A DNA stretch of 64,000 bases from Glandiceps talaboti (Eukaryota; Hemichordata; Enteropneusta; Spengelidae): the NCBI RefSeq assembly GCF_964340395.1, contig NC_135549.1, positions 32,315,832 through 32,379,831 on the forward strand, read 5' to 3'. Under the pieces are notes generated by a model that did not search any database, had not been told where the DNA came from, and saw only the letters and a program-made list of their open reading frames with translations. Positions 1 through 12,562 of this stretch are shown here, in pieces. The first letter of the stretch is position 1. Every line of letters begins with the position of its first letter. Made by a program: the position numbers and the translations under genes.

Positions 1-194
1 ACAAAATCTTCTTGAAAATATTCACCAGGTCGGTAAAGCATAGTAGTATAATGGTTCTTATTGCATGACCAAAATGACATTCTGATAAATAAAATCTAAA
101 TTTCTCCCAATAATCTAGTTGCTGAAGTTACTTTGATGACAACAATTTCAAAAACAACTGATAAGGTTCTGTGGTATACATGTACATGTAGGTC
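1..194. other. Non-coding, nothing recognised
   Basis: This is AT-rich sequence with short TACATGTA-type motifs near its right edge. I see no open frame, repeat or RNA gene here. Confidence 0.5.
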
Positions 195-205
195 ATACGT
201 ATGTA

Positions 206-251
<46 letters not shown>

Positions 252-862
252 ACTTAAACTCAAAAAACTGCCAGACCAATGTCCTTGGTATTTGGTGGGG
301 ACATTATTTCAGGTTTGGTATCTAGTCGGGAAAGTGTCCAAAGCAAAATAATAGCATCACTGGTGTGTGATTAGGGCAAAAATTGTCATTTTTGGTCAAA
401 AGACTTGAAATAAAAATACTAGGTAGTTTTATTCAAAAACTACTCTGAGGATTTGGCTGAGTGTAGAGATGAAGAAATGTTATACGTTAATCAATAGACC
501 CTCCACCATGGTGGAGGGTCTATGGATAATCCCACCAGCAATATGAAAATTAAGTATAAAAACTTAAAAGGTGAATTTGGTCAACAAAAATTTATCTCCA
601 AAAGTACATGTATGTGGTTAATAATAAGACTGACGTTTGGTGAGAGGTTTCTTGAAGTGTTATTCTGTAAATTTCATTCAAAATATTTTGACACAATTGG
701 CCCTAGCAACCATGACTAAGTCCAACAACGAAATGCTAGTGTGTTTTTGCCATAATAACATCTGGTAGGCAAGTGAGTACATGTTCAAAAATGAGTGCAA
801 TATCCCAAACAACAATGACCATGCCCATAGGTCCATGTACAACCAAATGTGAGTGTATTTCG
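195..862 (+). repeat. Structured dispersed repeat, copy A (forward)
   Basis: This is one of four copies in the window of the same composite repeat; the others are 5595-6672, 23674-24545 and 25325-26388. It begins with a TATG/GT microsatellite (about 195-247). A core follows that resembles 25384-25850, with shared pieces such as ACTTAAA(C/G)TCAAAAA and GAATTTGGTCAA. It then reads TTTTGACACAATTGGCCC and AGCAACCATGAC, exactly as in copy D. The tandem part is reduced to about two degenerate units ending near ATGACCATGCCCATAGG. The copy is interrupted by a 30-bp palindrome. No protein is encoded, so it is probably a non-autonomous element, but the class is unproven. Confidence 0.7.
494..523. repeat. 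Perfect 30-bp palindrome
   Basis: The sequence is a perfect inverted repeat with no loop. Its half-arm reads ATAGACCCTCCACCA and is followed directly by its exact complement. It sits inside copy A of the dispersed repeat and has no counterpart at the matching place in copy D, so it was probably gained separately. Confidence 0.95.
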
Positions 863-2138
863 TTAAAATTCACCTTTTTGTTGGTTTCACCTTGTAAATG
901 TGCATGTCATTCATAAAAATTAACTGAAAACAATCCATTTCCCTTTATTTCTCTAAAATTGATATCTTTTTAATTTTTTATGAATGGAAAATGATTTTTC
1001 ATCAAAATTTGCTGGAAATACATGTACATACATTTTTAATGTGATGAATTTGGGCTAAGAATAACCGAATACGTTTAGTGCAAACGTACCATAACAAACA
1101 TGCCTGCCACGTCGGAGCTACCTCATGATACTATGATTGTGATTCACATCCAAACATGATCATTTAGGACATTAATTTTACGATGGAACCGTACCGGAGT
1201 AGTTATTTCTAAAGAACATGTATAAATTTTAGGTTTTTGTTCGTATTCATCAATACAATGTGAAAATTGTCGTGACATCGTACATGTACATTGTATGCAA
1301 ACATGTGTACTGTATTACGTATGCGAGAAGGCTTGGAAATTACCGGGTTGATTTACCCAGCCATAGAAACTACAAACATACCGTCTTCTACTTTAAGACG
1401 GTACTACATTTACTGTTTTTGTTTCGGCTACCATTGTTATAATCAAGGCGATAAATGAGTTCATAAATGATGATAGACGCAGTGTCGCTGTTCACTTCCT
1501 TCATTGACGACATTGAATAGAATCTCATGAAGACGTTCACGTCAAGGCAAAGACCCTCGTGGAGAACACTGGGGTTGCTATAGAAACAAACACCGATGGT
1601 GCAACTCATGTGACACTCAGTAACTTTTGGCATATGTTTGAAACTGACGTTCAAACTCATCCTCCTGTTAGAACCTCGGAACAATACTCATTGCCAATCT
1701 GCTTCCTACTTGTCTGTGGCAATGATAGTCTTGCTGTTAGACATTCAGGCTTTCTTTTGATTTGATAAGCAAACAAAGTTTGCTGTAAGGATGGAATGCC
1801 CAAACATCTAGCTAAAGTCATTTTTTGACTTGGCATTCCATTAAGATGATGTATGGCTATGGGTTGGGCCATGTATGCATATATATGTTAATATATTCAG
1901 TGGATGCCTCTGCTGTAGGTTGAGGGGACTCATTATGACTATATGTAAAGTGAAAATATGTTTTTTTTTCAACATTAAAAATTCCTACAAACAATTAAAT
2001 TCCTATTTTACATCCATTCAGCAAACTAGAATATACAGAAGTTTGTTCAAATCACCAATTTCCAAAACTTTAACATAATTGTAATATTAAACATGTAAGT
2101 CATTGTTAATATAATGTTGTTATCTTTTTTGTTGTTTC
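863..2138. other. Non-coding, no supported gene
   Basis: Overlapping open frames of 60-98 codons occur on both strands between 1260 and 1872. They overlap one another, lack recognisable domains and have no consistent coding bias. I treat them as chance. No tandem repeat or RNA gene was seen. Confidence 0.5.
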
Positions 2139-2144
2139 ATGGAG

Positions 2145-2285
2145 CGGTTTGGTATCAGCTATGACAATGGTGTTGTTGGGATCGACAAAGATGAAAGGTG
2201 CATCAACTTCTGTAAACTGAGATGCGGATCGTTAGCAGATGCACTATTAACCGATAATGAAGTTGACATCGATGGATTAGACTGA
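2145..2285 (+). CDS. Candidate terminal exon, unknown protein
   Basis: A good 3' splice site precedes this frame: possible branch points near 2106-2116, a T-rich tract at 2121-2137, and no AG until position 2144. The frame then stays open for 46 codons to a TGA at 2283-2285. The peptide has a protein-like composition, with GIDKDERCINFCKLRCGS, three cysteines and an acidic end (DNEVDIDGLD). An in-frame ATG lies just upstream (2139), so a 48-residue reading is also possible. I do not recognise the family. No upstream exon with a matching donor was identified, so the whole gene is unproven. A chance open frame remains possible. Confidence 0.35.
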   Translation, partial: RFGISYDNGVVGIDKDERCINFCKLRCGSLADALLTDNEVDIDGLD

Positions 2286-3593
2286 GATAATTTTTGACTT
2301 GTGCAACTTTGTAGTAGTCTTTTACCTTATATTGTTACTTTGGTTGTATGTACAAAGTCAAACACTAACCCAATACCACAACCTTTAAAATTGTTCTTTA
2401 TAGGTCTCAAAACTAAATAATAATTTGAACCAGGCATAATTTTCTGATTGTCGATTTAATTCCTTCATTGCTTTTGGGGTGTAGGCCTTTTACATTGTGT
2501 ACTACCTGGTCAGACAAAATCAAAGCCAGCCTACTGTAATTGTTTGTATTTGAAATGAGAGTGATCTGTAAATGTTTCACAGTTTTCATTGTGGTCTTGT
2601 ATGTCCTGATTGCACGCAGGCATCAATATTGTCCAATCATAAAGAACCGAGCAACCCTGATGTATAATATCATGAACACATCACAACATTTGATTCATTA
2701 ATTTCATAGACTATATACTTCAGTTCTAATACCATGGTTCATTATGAAAGTCTGCTAAATCAAATTTACAAGTATAACTTAAGTGTATATTGAATCTAAT
2801 AGTTTTCATTTGTATTGCTCATAATGACATCTGTAACATAAGCGTAGTGTCTTATATGGAAACTTCAAATTGATAAATTTCTCTTCTGCCATCCACAGAC
2901 ACAGACACAGAGAAAAGTCAGGTAGTGTGGGATTCGTCATTAATAAGACGTGTAAATTGTAATTTTTAAATTTTTATTTCCTGATGCTTATTATGAAACA
3001 TTTTTAGCTCCGCTGTCTGTCAACTGTTTGTATTTAAATCTTCTCCAAACTGATGGGCTTTTAAAAAAATTTAAAACCATAAAGTGTTTCCTGAACATGT
3101 TTTCTAGCAAAGTAGCATTAGTGCTCAGACCACCATAGAGAACAGACTAGAAACACCATTGTAAATAAAACAACTAAAACTTTAAAGGGAACATCTCTTT
3201 GTGTTTGTTTGTGTGTGTGTGGAATGTTAATGCAAGAGTGTGCGTTGACTTGATTCAAGTCCATGGATGTTTTGAAAAACCTTTTATCCAATGTTGTGTG
3301 TTTATTGGTAACTTTTTGTCTATTTGTTCTATTTTTATTTGAGCTTGGTGACCACAATATACTGAGTGGTGTTAGAACATAATTCATCTGATTGTGTAAT
3401 TGCAGACATGTGCAGTAAAACCCATATATCGCACCCCCACTCAACTAAATAAAAAGAAAACAAATAAATAATAGGTTACTTTATAAAATCCACAATCCTG
3501 AACCAATTATAGAGTCCTTGTGTCATGCAGAGCATTTATAAGCTGTTCAACTATGCAACAATTTCAGAAACTGTTAGGCAATGAAATCCTGCA
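2286..3593. other. Non-coding; possible 3' UTR then intergenic
   Basis: This stretch would include the 3' untranslated region if the candidate exon at 2145-2285 is real. The first clear AATAAA is at about 3447, which is far away. A 108-codon frame on the minus strand (3118-3444) has no recognisable domain. Nothing else is supported. Confidence 0.4.
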
Positions 3594-3982
3594 GTTGACA
3601 CTTCCCCTCTCAGCTTCAGGACAAGTCCTGCAACTGACACACCCCTTTCACCTTCAGGACAAGTCCTGCAACTGACACACCCCTTTCAGCTTCAGGACAA
3701 GTCCTGCAACTGACACACCCCTTTCAGCTTCAGGACAAGTCCTGCAACTGACACACCCCTTTCACCTTCAGGACAAGTCCTGCAACTGACACACCCCTTT
3801 CACCTTCAGGACAAGTCCTGCAACTGACACACCCCTTTCAGCCTCAGGACAATTCCTGCAGCTGACACACCCCTTTCAGCTTCAGGACAATTCCTGCATC
3901 TGACACACCCCTTTCAGCTTCAGGACAAGTCCTGCATCTGACACACCCCTTTCAGCTGCAGGACAATTCCTGCAACTGATAG
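3594..3982. repeat. 38-bp minisatellite, about 10 units, each with a hairpin
   Basis: Unit starts (CTTCAGG or close variants) fall at 3614, 3652, 3690, 3728, 3766, 3804, 3842, 3880, 3918 and 3956, a strict 38-bp period. Most units carry CAGGACAAGTCCTG, an inverted repeat with 6-bp arms and a 2-base loop. Three right-hand units carry AATTCCT instead of AAGTCCT, which shortens the stem. No frame stays open across the array, so it is not coding. Confidence 0.97.
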
Positions 3983-5594
3983 CTGACCGACACACCAGTC
4001 TATGAAACATTTTATATTGTCCGGTAGAATTGAAGATTGGTGGAGGGGACAATGACTTTTTTGTTATTTCCTCAAAAAATGCCTGATTTGTGTGACAGGG
4101 AAGTGAAATTGAAATTCTAACTTGGGACTTTTAGATTACAACAACTGACCTGAGAGATTTTGTTTTAAACTGTGATAATCTTACAACAATTATATGAATT
4201 TTTATAATTTCACTGGCAATATTTCAGTCTTTTTATGCCAAGGTTAAAAATCTCTGTTCAGAATCAAAAATATATTAATTTAGGTATGTGTATGATCAAG
4301 CTGACATTTTTTCATGTAGTTTAATGAATTGATATTTGCAGTTAAAATATGATGTACTTAACATTTTCAAGGTACAAACACTGAAGGAATATTCAAAAGT
4401 TGATCAACTGGATTTTACTTCAACAATTATTAAAAAATATTAGATTTTTTGCATTTTTTGTACTTTTTCCTACTACAATTGTGTGAAATACCAGGTTTTC
4501 GGAAATTGGAAAATTGTTTTCGGGCTGTTAAGTATCTTAATAGCAATAGACATGATGGGATCCATATATATGACTATTGTGCAATACATACATGTACAGC
4601 TTGAAAGGGTCAAACAAGTCAATAAGCTGCGAATAAAACCATCACTCGACCCATTCAGTGAAAAAAATTAAAATAGGCCACTCTGGGTTCTTTTATGAGG
4701 ATGGGCAGGGGTGGGGGTTACCCAGAACAATTTGCAGAACAAATGTGTTAAATTTTAAATTTACGAAGAATACATTTCAATTTTTTAATTTACGGTGAAA
4801 AAATAGAATTTACAAGAATTTACGAATTTCACATTTATAATTATAACTGAAGTTGAAGGAAGGACAATCTAATTTCAAAAGTGTAGGCGTTTACTGACAC
4901 GAATACATCTACCACCCCTTGTACTCATGACAAACAGACATAACGATGGCGAGATAGTAAAAGAATAAGTAATCGTTTTACCAAATCTAGAATCGGAGAC
5001 CAACGCAGACTCCTGTGAGAAGTCGCCGTCTCCATGTACTATTGTATTCATCGTAAATGTACAAATTTAAATTTTATCTTGATTGGTAATTTAACACTTT
5101 TCTTCTGTAAATCGTACGGAGTACGCCTCCAACCTCCTAAGTTCCTTTCACCGACAAATTTTGAACATGGGCTTGAATCCCCAAAAAGACACATCGTATC
5201 AAGACACTTCCTCTCTGTCCTCTGAGTGATTTCTACAAATTCATGGATAGACACATGTCTAATTGGCGTTGTCTCGGTTTACTCATTTTACAGCTACTGA
5301 AGGTCTTAGGTGGGAATGAACATGAATACAAAGAATTGAATTCACCCGAGTCGATGACCTTGGCCTGTGTCGTTAAGAAGAGAAACAGATTCCATTTGGC
5401 TACTGGTCAATGTCATAAATGAATAGGATCTGTTAACATAGACGAACAAATAGTAACTAGGAGTAAATCGGTTTAACATTCGCAAACTTGACATTTGACC
5501 TTGATGTGTTGAAGTCTTCCTATCTTTAAATAGAAATAAAATCTAATATGCTACTGAAATGTGTTACTCGATCTGAATCCTAAAGTCGAGATGT
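3983..5594. other. Non-coding, nothing recognised
   Basis: The sequence is AT-rich and unique-looking. Short frames at 4483-4671 and 5034-5254 have no family resemblance and I leave them out. Confidence 0.45.
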
Positions 5595-6672
5595 GTGTAA
5601 AGCGCCAATAGCACTGTAGTGGAATTGTAATTGTACACTTTCTGTAATTTCTTTATATGTTTATCCCCATGCCAATCCATCCTTATCGTTATCCATGCAA
5701 TATGCACCACCACTTTATTAACAAAATGTCATTTTTTTAATGTCTATTTACTTTCCTAACTACACCTGTTGTCATATTTTCCACATACACTATCATTGGC
5801 TGTGGCTATGGGTATGGTATTCTTGCTAGAGGTACATGTGTTTAGCCATCCAATAGATGTCTTATCTTTGCAATACACACCATCATCTGGTTGTTGCTAT
5901 AGGCATAGTCTTGTTGATAGGGATATATGTGATAATTTTTGAAATGTTTATCCACATGTTTACCCATCCAAATTGTCATCTTTGCAATGCCCAACATCAT
6001 TTGATGGTTACTATGGGATTGGTCTTGTTGCTGGGCACATGTGCAAACAAATGTATTCACTTACCCACCCAACAATCGTATTATCTTTGCAAAATATACT
6101 GGCATTTGGTTGTTGCTTAGGGCAGTTTTGTCAATATGTCTTGAACTCTATTTGTAGAATAGCACCTAAAGCATCCCCATCAGATTTCAGTCAAATCCAC
6201 CTAGAAGTTTTTTTCAAGATATAATCTGTTGACCGATAACAACATTTTTAGACCAAATTTGCAGACCACTAATGGGATGGATCCTGTTCATCTTCACATT
6301 CCAAGAAGAATCGACATTAAATTTCAGTCCAAACTGCCCAAACGTTTTGGAATTAAAGATGTTTTACCAATATGAAAAGTCACTGTCACATATGAACAAT
6401 CCTAAATCTACACAGCTTTATATACATCACCACCAATTTCAAGCCTAGCTGCTAAGTAGTTTGGGAGTTTAAGTTTTAAACTAAAGATCATATGTTTGAC
6501 CTATGACACACATCTTTGATGCGAACGCATCTTTAGATGCGATCGTTTTTATTTGATCAAATTTCCATCTACTTGCTAAAAGTAATATCCCCACCAAAGA
6601 GAGGATAATTGGTAGACCAGATTTTGACTGTAAGTCATATATAGACTCAGACACACATGTACACACACAGAT
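5595..6672 (-). repeat. Structured dispersed repeat, copy B (reverse)
   Basis: The left edge carries the family's terminal motif, AGCGCCAATAGCACTGTAG (compare 23680 and the reverse strand near 26380). Degenerate tandem units of about 100-120 bp follow. They contain variants of GTTGTTGCTATAGGCATAG and TCTTTGCAATACAC, with anchors at about 5861, 5980 and 6080. The core (6236-6640) holds complements of the copy A/D core, including ATCCCCACCAAA. It ends in a CA-rich stretch, the remnant of the GT head. The short frames on both strands between 5842 and 6224 are by-products of this repeat. Confidence 0.7.
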
Positions 6673-7598
<926 letters not shown>

Positions 7599-7641
7599 TA
7601 ATAAACAGTAAAGTTTTTCAGTATCCTGAATGATAATTAAC

Positions 7642-7990
7642 ATTTTGACCTACAAGACATAATATATCCCTTAATTAAACACTGTTCATTGGTTATGCAA
7701 GAATTCAGTTAAATGACAAACTCTGTGGGGCATGGCTGCTTTGTTATCATCAATATATACCAACTTATATAAGCTATGCAGTTTGCGTTCTTAATATGTA
7801 GTTAAAGTAACAAAAAATAATTTGAAAATGGTTCATTAAAGTTAAAAACTGTGACAATAAACTGTGTATGGTACGTGTGATTCGTTATCATTAACTCATT
7901 TACGAAAGTGAATGGAATTTGAAGTTTGAATTCTTAAGATATCTCTTTATGTATATATGCAAATAATGCTTGTAACCGAATCAATTGCGA
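7642..7990 (+). repeat. About 150-bp dispersed repeat family (forward)
   Basis: This is a degenerate copy of the AT-rich family that recurs across 7.6-17.7 kb. Recognition pieces are TTTGTTATCATCAAT, an ACCAACTTATAT-like block, GGAATTTGAAGTTTGAATTC and TTAAGATAT. It is non-coding. Confidence 0.55.
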
Positions 7991-8017
7991 TTTCAAAAAT
8001 GAAGATGTGTATAAGTT

Positions 8018-8115
8018 AAAATTATTTATTTATTTATTTTTTATTTATTCATTTATTTGTTTAGCTTTGACATCAGTCAGGCAGTCCACATAGGTGACGA
8101 CACCTAATGCGGATC
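8018..8115 (-). mobile_element. Possible retroelement 3' end with (AAAT)n tail
   Basis: Read on the minus strand, a unique block (complement of about 8063-8115, containing GGTGTCGTCACCTATGTGG) runs into a 45-bp (AAAT)n-like tail. That layout is common for LINE or SINE 3' ends. I see no coding relic on its upstream side, so the element class is open. Confidence 0.35.
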
Positions 8116-9034
8116 CCTGAATATGAATATAGAAAATATAAAAAATGAAAATATATTCCTTGTTAGCCACATCTATAAAGAAATATAATGAAAATATCCT
8201 CTTTGAAGTTGGCAAGGGGGGTGAGAATTTTGCAAGATTAACAATGTGCCAGAATCATCTGGTGGACAGGAAAAGAAGTTTGCTCAAACATCGAATCGAT
8301 AATAACAAATGAAACAAACAACCGTCGTTCAAGACTCAAAATAGTGACAAGAACACATCATTAGATCAACAGAATATGTATATGTATGTGAATATGCTCA
8401 GAGTATATGTATACCATACAATCAGAACATCGGTAAAATATGAACATATGCGTATGTATTGCTCCACCCCACCCCAGGTTGTTTCTTCAAGTGGCTTATA
8501 TTTTTCTCAAGACAATTCTCAAGAAAATAAATCGTTTTAAAGTGCACTGCTGAATAAAAACCATAAATTTCTTAAAACTATAACTATATGACAAGAAATG
8601 CACAATACCAATACTCTATTCCATGACATTAATTTCATTTGATTGGGGTCATTAGTTAACATCTATCATATATACGTAGTAATAACATACATTTAAATTT
8701 CAGATTACATTTCAACTTTATTGTCTCCTAAATGTCAGATAATGTTATAGATTGCACAACATATTTATTTCAGTATGATTAAGTAGGGTTAAATGTTACC
8801 TAGTCTCAATGTCTATGTGGTACGTGACGAACCCTAACGTGTATGTCTTATGTCCTGACGGTCGACTTTGTCTGGACTCGAAATAGAAGATTATATCCCT
8901 TCCCAGAGGTTTAACATATATGTAATAACTTTGTCAGTATAGACATGAAGACTCGCAATGTGACACTGTCAACACGTACAGTACAAGCAGTTCCAGTTCA
9001 AGCGTGTACAGAAAGGGTGTAACACATACAGTCA
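8116..9034. other. Non-coding, nothing recognised
   Basis: No frame over 60 codons, tandem repeat or RNA gene was seen. Confidence 0.45.
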
Positions 9035-9760
9035 ATACCAGATTTCAACTGAATGCCTTCCGTAAGAGTAAACACGATAACTGTTGGAGTGTCACATTCT
9101 TAGCTATCGCTATCGTATATGACATACCCCCTCAATTGGCAAATAGTTATGCCAACCTATAAGAAATCGGAAGTTTGTATACTTAAGATGTTGCCTAATT
9201 ACCGAATACCATTAATTATGCAAATGAATAATCTAACTTTATAGGATATATAACATGCACTTTGTTATCATCAAAGGGTGAATCAAATTATACGGAATTT
9301 GAAGCTTACATTCTCAAATCCTTAATTATACAAATGACTGATTACAATTAAAACTATATCAATGCATGTACCAAATTATATGAAATTTGAAGTGTGCATT
9401 CTTGAAATATATAAGCCAGATTTAAACTGAATGTCTTCCGTATGGGGGAAGTCATTACATTTTCGTTCCTACACCCAATAATTGTTGGAATGCAACAGAA
9501 CTTATGCGATTAGTTATGTTTGAATTATGTACCAAGTTATATTAATTTGATTTAAGCGTGCATTCGTAAGATATATCCTAATTAAGGAAAATCATTTTAA
9601 ACTAAATGTCACATTTAATAAGCTTCATGAGATGTGCAGCCTGTTAGTGTTATCATGAATGCATGTACCAAATTAAATAGAACTTGAAGCTTGCACCTAC
9701 TTACATTAATTATGCAAATGAATCATTAAAACTTAAAGCTACATTAACCTTTTAATTTAT
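9035..9760 (+). repeat. About 150-bp dispersed repeat family, several units
   Basis: Repeated blocks include AACTGAATGCCTTCCGTAAG (9048; variants near 9429 and 10569), ATTAATTATGCAAATGA (about 9211 and 9705), CACTTTGTTATCATCAA and ATGTACCAAATTATATG. Units follow one another irregularly, with drift. Exact ATGCAAAT octamers occur at 9218-9225 and 9712-9719. It is non-coding. Confidence 0.65.
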
Positions 9761-10052
9761 TTCAACCCGCTTTTTCACAACGTTGAATGACTACACAGGG
9801 AATCGTGTGGATTCTGTTTAAAGTACACTTACTAGTAAGTTGTTGAAATACTCAGTTTGAGTATAGGTTTGAATTACTTTTACACATTAAAACATACTTT
9901 GTGAAACTGAGGGAACACTTGAAAACCCCAATATTTTATTAGAACAACTTTAAAGATAGTTGATGTTGAATTGACAACTGGCTTACCTACAATTCCTTTA
10001 TTATTTACACGATGATTCATATACTAGATCTGTTGTCTATATTCCCAAGTGT
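9761..10052. other. Non-coding, nothing recognised
   Basis: Unique AT-rich spacer between two repeats. Confidence 0.4.
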
Positions 10053-10054
10053 TG

Positions 10055-10085
<31 letters not shown>

Positions 10086-10304
10086 TGTATGTATGCATGT
10101 ATGTATGTATGTATGTATGTGTGTGTATGTGTGTGTATGTGTGTATGTATGTATGTATGTATGTATGTATGTATGTATGTATGTATGTACGTACGTATGT
10201 ATGTACGTCCGTACGTACGTATGTATGTATGTACGTACATTCGCACGTACGTATGTACGTACGTACGTATGTATGTATGTATGTATGTATGTATGTATGT
10301 ATGT
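10053..10304. repeat. ATGT tetranucleotide microsatellite with GTGT and ACGT variants
   Basis: About 250 bp of (ATGT)n. The centre carries GTGT blocks and the right half carries ACGT/CGTACGT variants. All six overlapping frames stay open here only because the 4-bp unit lacks stop codons, so those frames are not genes. Confidence 0.98.
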
Positions 10305-10557
10305 ACATGTGGAAGAAATCAGTGCCAAGTAACAACAAACTTCATGTTTATTAAAACATTAAGTTAACTTTTCAACGTGAAAAATATTTATCTGTAGTTA
10401 GAAACACTTTTGATAGAATAGCTGTTACAAAATTAACGATTTCAAGCCATATATTACCAATTAACACTGGCCGTTACAGAAACATTGACAGGAAACAGTG
10501 ATCATGCACATTGTGTAGTTCGAGAATTGGTGATGAATTTCACTGTGCATTACTGTA

Positions 10558-10770
10558 TAACCAGATTTAAACTGAATGCCTCCCGTAAGGGAACCACTAA
10601 TCATGCAAATAACTCACTAAAATATATGGTAACAGGCTTTTTATTTGGACAATCGTGCTTTCTTGGGTTAATGTATTTGCCAAATTATACGGAATTTGAA
10701 TAGTTTATGATACTGCTTAATTACTGAATATCGTTCATTATTCAAAATACTCATTAAAGGTAAAAAGGTG
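10558..10770 (+). repeat. About 150-bp dispersed repeat family (forward)
   Basis: It shares AACTGAATGCC(T)TCCCGTAAG-type sequence, an exact ATGCAAAT (10603-10610) and CCAAATTATACGGAATTTGAA with the 9-kb copies. Confidence 0.6.
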
Positions 10771-11075
10771 TAGGAACGAATGATAACCTCCTTATTTCTT
10801 GCCGGCTTTGGTATCCTATTTGTGAAATGGCAAGGACTAGCTCCCACAGTTGCCACCACATTGATTATATGGACTTAATTGGCTGAGCTGAAGGCCTTAA
10901 CTCCCAAAGACTAGATTGGCATGAACACCCACGATATTGTCAGGTCTCTAGGTCAACATCATCCCAAACATATTATCCATCTGTTCCTATTTTACTCCTT
11001 TGTGACCAAGTCCTCTCCTCACGTCCAAACTGACAATTGATTCACTGCTTGGCTGTCAGCAGCGATTTTATTGGT

Positions 11076-11112
11076 TCTAACCCTAACCCTAACCTTGACC
11101 CTAACCCCAACC
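11076..11112. repeat. Short interstitial telomere-like repeat
   Basis: About six CCCTAA-type units, two perfect and the rest drifted (CTTGAC, CCCCAA). This is the animal telomere motif, here internal and short. Confidence 0.7.
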
Positions 11113-11142
11113 GATGCGGAATCGGTGGCAAGCAATGGGGAC

Positions 11143-11275
11143 GCCAAAAGCACAAAAAGGTTAGACAATACAATTAGTCAAAGTGATGCCAAAAGCACAA
11201 AAAGGTTAGACAATACAATTAGTTGAAGTGATGCCAAAAGCACAAAAAAGGTTAGACAATACAATTAGTCGAAGT
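11143..11275. repeat. 45-bp tandem repeat, 3 copies
   Basis: Units start GCCAAAAGCACAAAAA at 11143, 11188 and 11233, a strict 45-bp period. The third has one extra A. The copies are nearly identical, so the duplication is recent. Confidence 0.95.
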
Positions 11276-11494
11276 AAAATGTGATCCTCTCATAATCCCA
11301 TTTTCTAAAAATGACCCTCCCAGAGAACCGATTTATAAAAATTGAAATAATTAATTTAAAAAAAGAAAAAAAAAGAAAACCATTTTCCAGCCGCCTTATA
11401 ATTACTGAAGGCTTCCTTACGTTCGACATTTTTTCTGTCTGTGTATGACCATCCAATCACTATTTCAAGACAAGATATATGGGAAATAGGCAAA

Positions 11495-11830
11495 TTGAAT
11501 ACGGAAATGTCTGCCATCAACTACTTAATAATACTTTAGCTATACACTATGCATGTCAAATTGACATCTTGATTACAGATATCATGTAAACTGAATGCAT
11601 GACATTTGAAGCATCTACTCTTAAGATACAGGACACGTGCACTTTTTCACCGTCAATGTATGTACCAAGTTATGTAACATTTGAAGCATACATTAAGATA
11701 TTATCTAATTACAAAAATAATAATATACTGGTACTGTATTTTGGAACTGTTTATCTCTTGATCTTAGAGTTAAGGCTTTTAGGATTTACTTTTTACAATT
11801 TAAGCTGAGCAATGTCTGAATCATATTTAT
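11495..11830 (+). repeat. About 150-bp dispersed repeat family (forward)
   Basis: Two degenerate units with CATTTGAAGCAT, ATGTACCAAGTTATGTAACATTTGAAG-like blocks and AAGATATTATCTAATTAC. It is non-coding. Confidence 0.5.
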
Positions 11831-12004
11831 TTATAATGTAATTTTTTGTCTACATGTATACTGCCCTCAGTAAAACTATAGAAATTCAATCGTACAAATG
11901 TTACACTGCCAGTATTCTAGGAGATGGACTTCACTAGCTTTGCTATTTCCGTTCTCCCTTTACCCTAAAATATTTCTTTTTCAATGCAGTAACAAATGGG
12001 TAAT

Positions 12005-12165
12005 AATTAATATGTAAATGGATCTGTACCATTAAAAACTATGTCACCAAGCGATATCGCAGATGGGCGCTTTCTTGTCAAGGATGCATCACCAAATTAA
12101 AGGAAATTTGTCATAAGATATTATGTAATTACCAACACCAGTAATTATGCAAATAACTCTTCAAA
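12005..12165 (+). repeat. About 150-bp dispersed repeat family (forward)
   Basis: One unit with GCATCACCAAATTAAAGG, AAGATATTATGTAATTACC and TAATTATGCAAATAACTC. It contains an exact octamer at 12147-12154. It runs into a C-run/A-run at about 12179-12202. Confidence 0.55.
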
Positions 12166-12419
12166 ATTTAAAAACGGACCCCCCCCAAAAAAAAAAAAAA
12201 ACCCACAACAATGTCTCCGTGATAGGCATAAGTTGGCTTGATTTTCATAATTGGCCCTGTATGTCAATCGCCTGATTTGACAGAAATTTGATATTGCATG
12301 TCTGAGAAATAACGTATTATGGACGGGCGGACAGAGCCCATCGCAATAGCCCCACCTTCTACATTTATAAACTATATCAGACACATGCACTTTGATATCA
12401 CTAATGTATATTTTTATAT

Positions 12420-12562
<143 letters not shown>

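Noticed and set aside
1388-1872. Three overlapping frames of 68-98 codons on both strands
   Set aside because: They have no recognisable motif or splice context and contradict one another by overlap.
4483-4671. 62-codon frame with a hydrophobic stretch
   Set aside because: The start is a GTG codon and the composition is what AT-rich DNA gives by chance. No family resemblance.
10012-10367. Six overlapping 69-106-codon frames on both strands
   Set aside because: All are translations of an ATGT tetranucleotide repeat that lacks stop codons.
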